A program made the position numbers and the translations under genes. Source: Actinomycetota bacterium (GTDB lineage Bacteria > Actinomycetota > Thermoleophilia > Gaiellales > Gaiellaceae). Taken from it: DNA of 5,509 bases. Location: contig VAXA01000153.1 in NCBI GenBank assembly GCA_005883365.1, forward strand, positions 1 through 5,509, read 5' to 3'. Positions 4,529 through 5,509 of this stretch are shown in pieces; the first letter of the stretch is position 1; each line of letters opens with the position of its first letter. Under the pieces are notes generated by a model that made no database searches, had not been told where the DNA came from, and was given only the letters and a program-made list of their open reading frames with translations.

Positions 4529-5412
4529 GTCGCGCGCCGCAGCTGCTCGTCGAGCGGCACGAGCGCGAGCTGGAACGTCTCGACGGCGCTGGGGTCGGTG
4601 ACGACGTTGTCGCCGAGCTCGAGCATCGTGAGCTGGTCGCGCGTGACGGGCGCCCCCGGCAGACGCTCGGTCAGCGTGGCCTGGGCTCGCATCGCGCCGA
4701 AGGGGACGTGCACCGAGGGACGCCGCACGCCGAGCACGCGCTTCAGGCGTTCCCAGAACTCGTTCCAGCTCACCGCGTCGGGGCCGCCGAGCTCGAAGGT
4801 CCGGTTCGCGGCCGCCTGCTCGGTGACCGCGAGCGCGTAGTACTCGGCGAGATCCTCGACCCAGATCGGCTGCAGCCGCTGCGTCCCCGGGCCGATGATC
4901 GGTGTCACCGGCGCGAAGCGCGCAAGCCTGACGAAGGTCGGGAGCACGCCGCCGTCGCGGCCGAAGACGAAGCTCGGGCGGTAGATCACGTGCTCGAGCC
5001 GGGAGTCCCGGACGGCCCGCTCCATCTCCCATTTCGCCGCGAAGTACGGCACGGCATCCTTCGTCCGCTCGTCGAGGCCGAGCGCGCTTGCGAGCACGAA
5101 GCGCCGCACTCCCGCCTCCTGCGCCGCCGCGACGACGTTCCGCGTTCCGTCCGCCATCACGCGCTCGAAGTCTGCCGGGCGGCCGCGGATGATCGCGACG
5201 AGATGGACGACCGCGTCCACTCCCTGGCACGCGGCGCGAAGGGAGGCCGGATCCGTCACGTCCCCGGTCGCCAGCTCGACGCCCCAGGCGGCAAGCCGCG
5301 TCGCGCGGGCGGGATCCCGCACCAGCGCCCGCACCCGGGTCTCGCGCGCTCGCAGCGCGTGCACGACGTGCGGCCCGATGAACCCCGTCCCGCCTGTGAC
5401 GAGAACCGTCAC
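4525..5412 (-). CDS. NAD(P)-binding atypical SDR / NDUFA9-like epimerase-family protein
   Basis: This gene encodes a 295-residue Rossmann-fold protein of the extended/atypical SDR group (NAD-dependent epimerase, NmrA and complex-I NDUFA9-like proteins). The nucleotide loop TGGTGFIG covers residues 6-13. R32 in ALVRDP after the second strand suggests NADP(H) preference. GDVTDPASL (50-58), VDAVVHLVAI (65-74) and FVLASALG (105-112) mark the next strands, and Y123-x3-K127 keeps the SDR catalytic pair. YRPSFVFGRDGG and QPIWVEDLAEYYALAV are typical of the NDUFA9-like subgroup. The C-terminal third carries the substrate lobe, of unknown specificity. The start is GTG at 5410-5412, preceded closely by GAGGG and overlapping the upstream stop. 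It is coupled to the alcohol dehydrogenase by another GTGA overlap. Quinone-linked or sugar-modifying roles are both possible. Confidence 0.9.
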   Translation of the reverse strand: MTVLVTGGTGFIGPHVVHALRARETRVRALVRDPARATRLAAWGVELATGDVTDPASLRAACQGVDAVVHLVAIIRGRPADFERVMADGTRNVVAAAQEAGVRRFVLASALGLDERTKDAVPYFAAKWEMERAVRDSRLEHVIYRPSFVFGRDGGVLPTFVRLARFAPVTPIIGPGTQRLQPIWVEDLAEYYALAVTEQAAANRTFELGGPDAVSWNEFWERLKRVLGVRRPSVHVPFGAMRAQATLTERLPGAPVTRDQLTMLELGDNVVTDPSAVETFQLALVPLDEQLRRAT

Positions 5413-5509
5413 GTTCCCTCGAAGTTCTGCCAGTAGCGGCTCGCGGTCGGCCCGCGCTGTCCCTTGTACTTCGAGCCGATCGAGTCCGCGCCGTACGGCG
5501 TCGCGGCGG
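5409..5509 (-). CDS. Unrecognised protein, C-terminal 32 residues only
   Basis: On the minus strand a frame open from the window edge ends with TGA at 5409-5411, overlapping the GTG of the SDR gene by 4 bases (GTGA). The visible tail is polar and aromatic, ending in SKYKGQRGPTASRYWQNFEGT. Codon third positions are almost all G or C, as in the neighbouring genes, which supports real coding. The 4-base overlap matches the spacing style of the other coupled genes here, so it is the upstream member of the same operon. I do not recognise the family from this fragment. Confidence 0.6.
   Translation of the reverse strand, partial: AATPYGADSIGSKYKGQRGPTASRYWQNFEGT

Noticed and set aside
3443..5230. 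Continuous 595-residue minus-strand frame that would fuse extra sequence to the alcohol dehydrogenase.
   Set aside because: The upstream part is Arg/Ala-rich low-information translation lying in another frame of the SDR gene. The dehydrogenase domain begins cleanly at GTG 4526-4528.
4162..5436. Long + strand frame of 424 residues.
   Set aside because: It is an Arg-rich shadow of the SDR and dehydrogenase genes, as expected in GC-rich DNA.
1..5509. CRISPR array, insertion sequence or transposase, attachment site.
   Set aside because: No regularly spaced direct repeats, transposase-like frame or target duplication could be seen.

Overview
This is a GC-rich chromosomal window with short intergenic gaps, frequent GTG and TTG starts, several 4-base GTGA stop/start overlaps and strong G/C bias at third codon positions. 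That pattern, together with the gene families present, suggests a high-GC actinomycete, perhaps of the Thermoleophilia (Gaiellales/Solirubrobacterales) type. The lineage is inferred from style; there is no rRNA or marker gene here to prove it.

Left part (1-1393). The window opens inside the 3' end of a DNA-3-methyladenine glycosylase I gene (tag, + strand), whose last codons form a perfect hairpin. A non-coding stretch of about 370 bases follows, crowded with inverted repeats and ending in a GC-rich hairpin that faces a minus-strand SRPBCC-fold gene. Upstream of that gene, on the + strand, is the most unusual object in the window. It is an intergenic block of about 230 bases with a candidate promoter, a 14-base run complementary to the 16S rRNA 3' tail, several mutually compatible helices including a possible pseudoknot, and a textbook intrinsic terminator. 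It reads as an independent structured non-coding RNA, possibly of the raiA-motif type.

Middle part (1394-3446). A divergent redox-type cassette sits here. On the minus strand, a YceI-family gene and an NADPH-dependent FMN/quinone reductase gene form an operon with a 2-base gap. On the plus strand, a MarR-family regulator gene is coupled by a 4-base overlap to a small cupin gene. The 66-base divergent region holds two good sigma-70-type promoters pointing away from each other. Their -10 boxes lie in the two arms of one inverted repeat, so a single bound regulator dimer could shut both. The likely theme is a MarR-controlled response to quinones, phenolics or electrophiles: YceI proteins bind isoprenoid lipids, the reductase handles quinone-like acceptors, and the cupin may handle an aromatic or other small ligand. 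This role is inferred.

Right part (3443-5509). A minus-strand operon runs leftward with three genes joined by GTGA overlaps: the end of an unrecognised gene, an atypical SDR/NDUFA9-like NAD(P)-binding protein, and a zinc-dependent medium-chain alcohol dehydrogenase with both zinc sites intact. The dehydrogenase and the convergent cupin gene share the tetranucleotide CTAG, which supplies a TAG stop on both strands.
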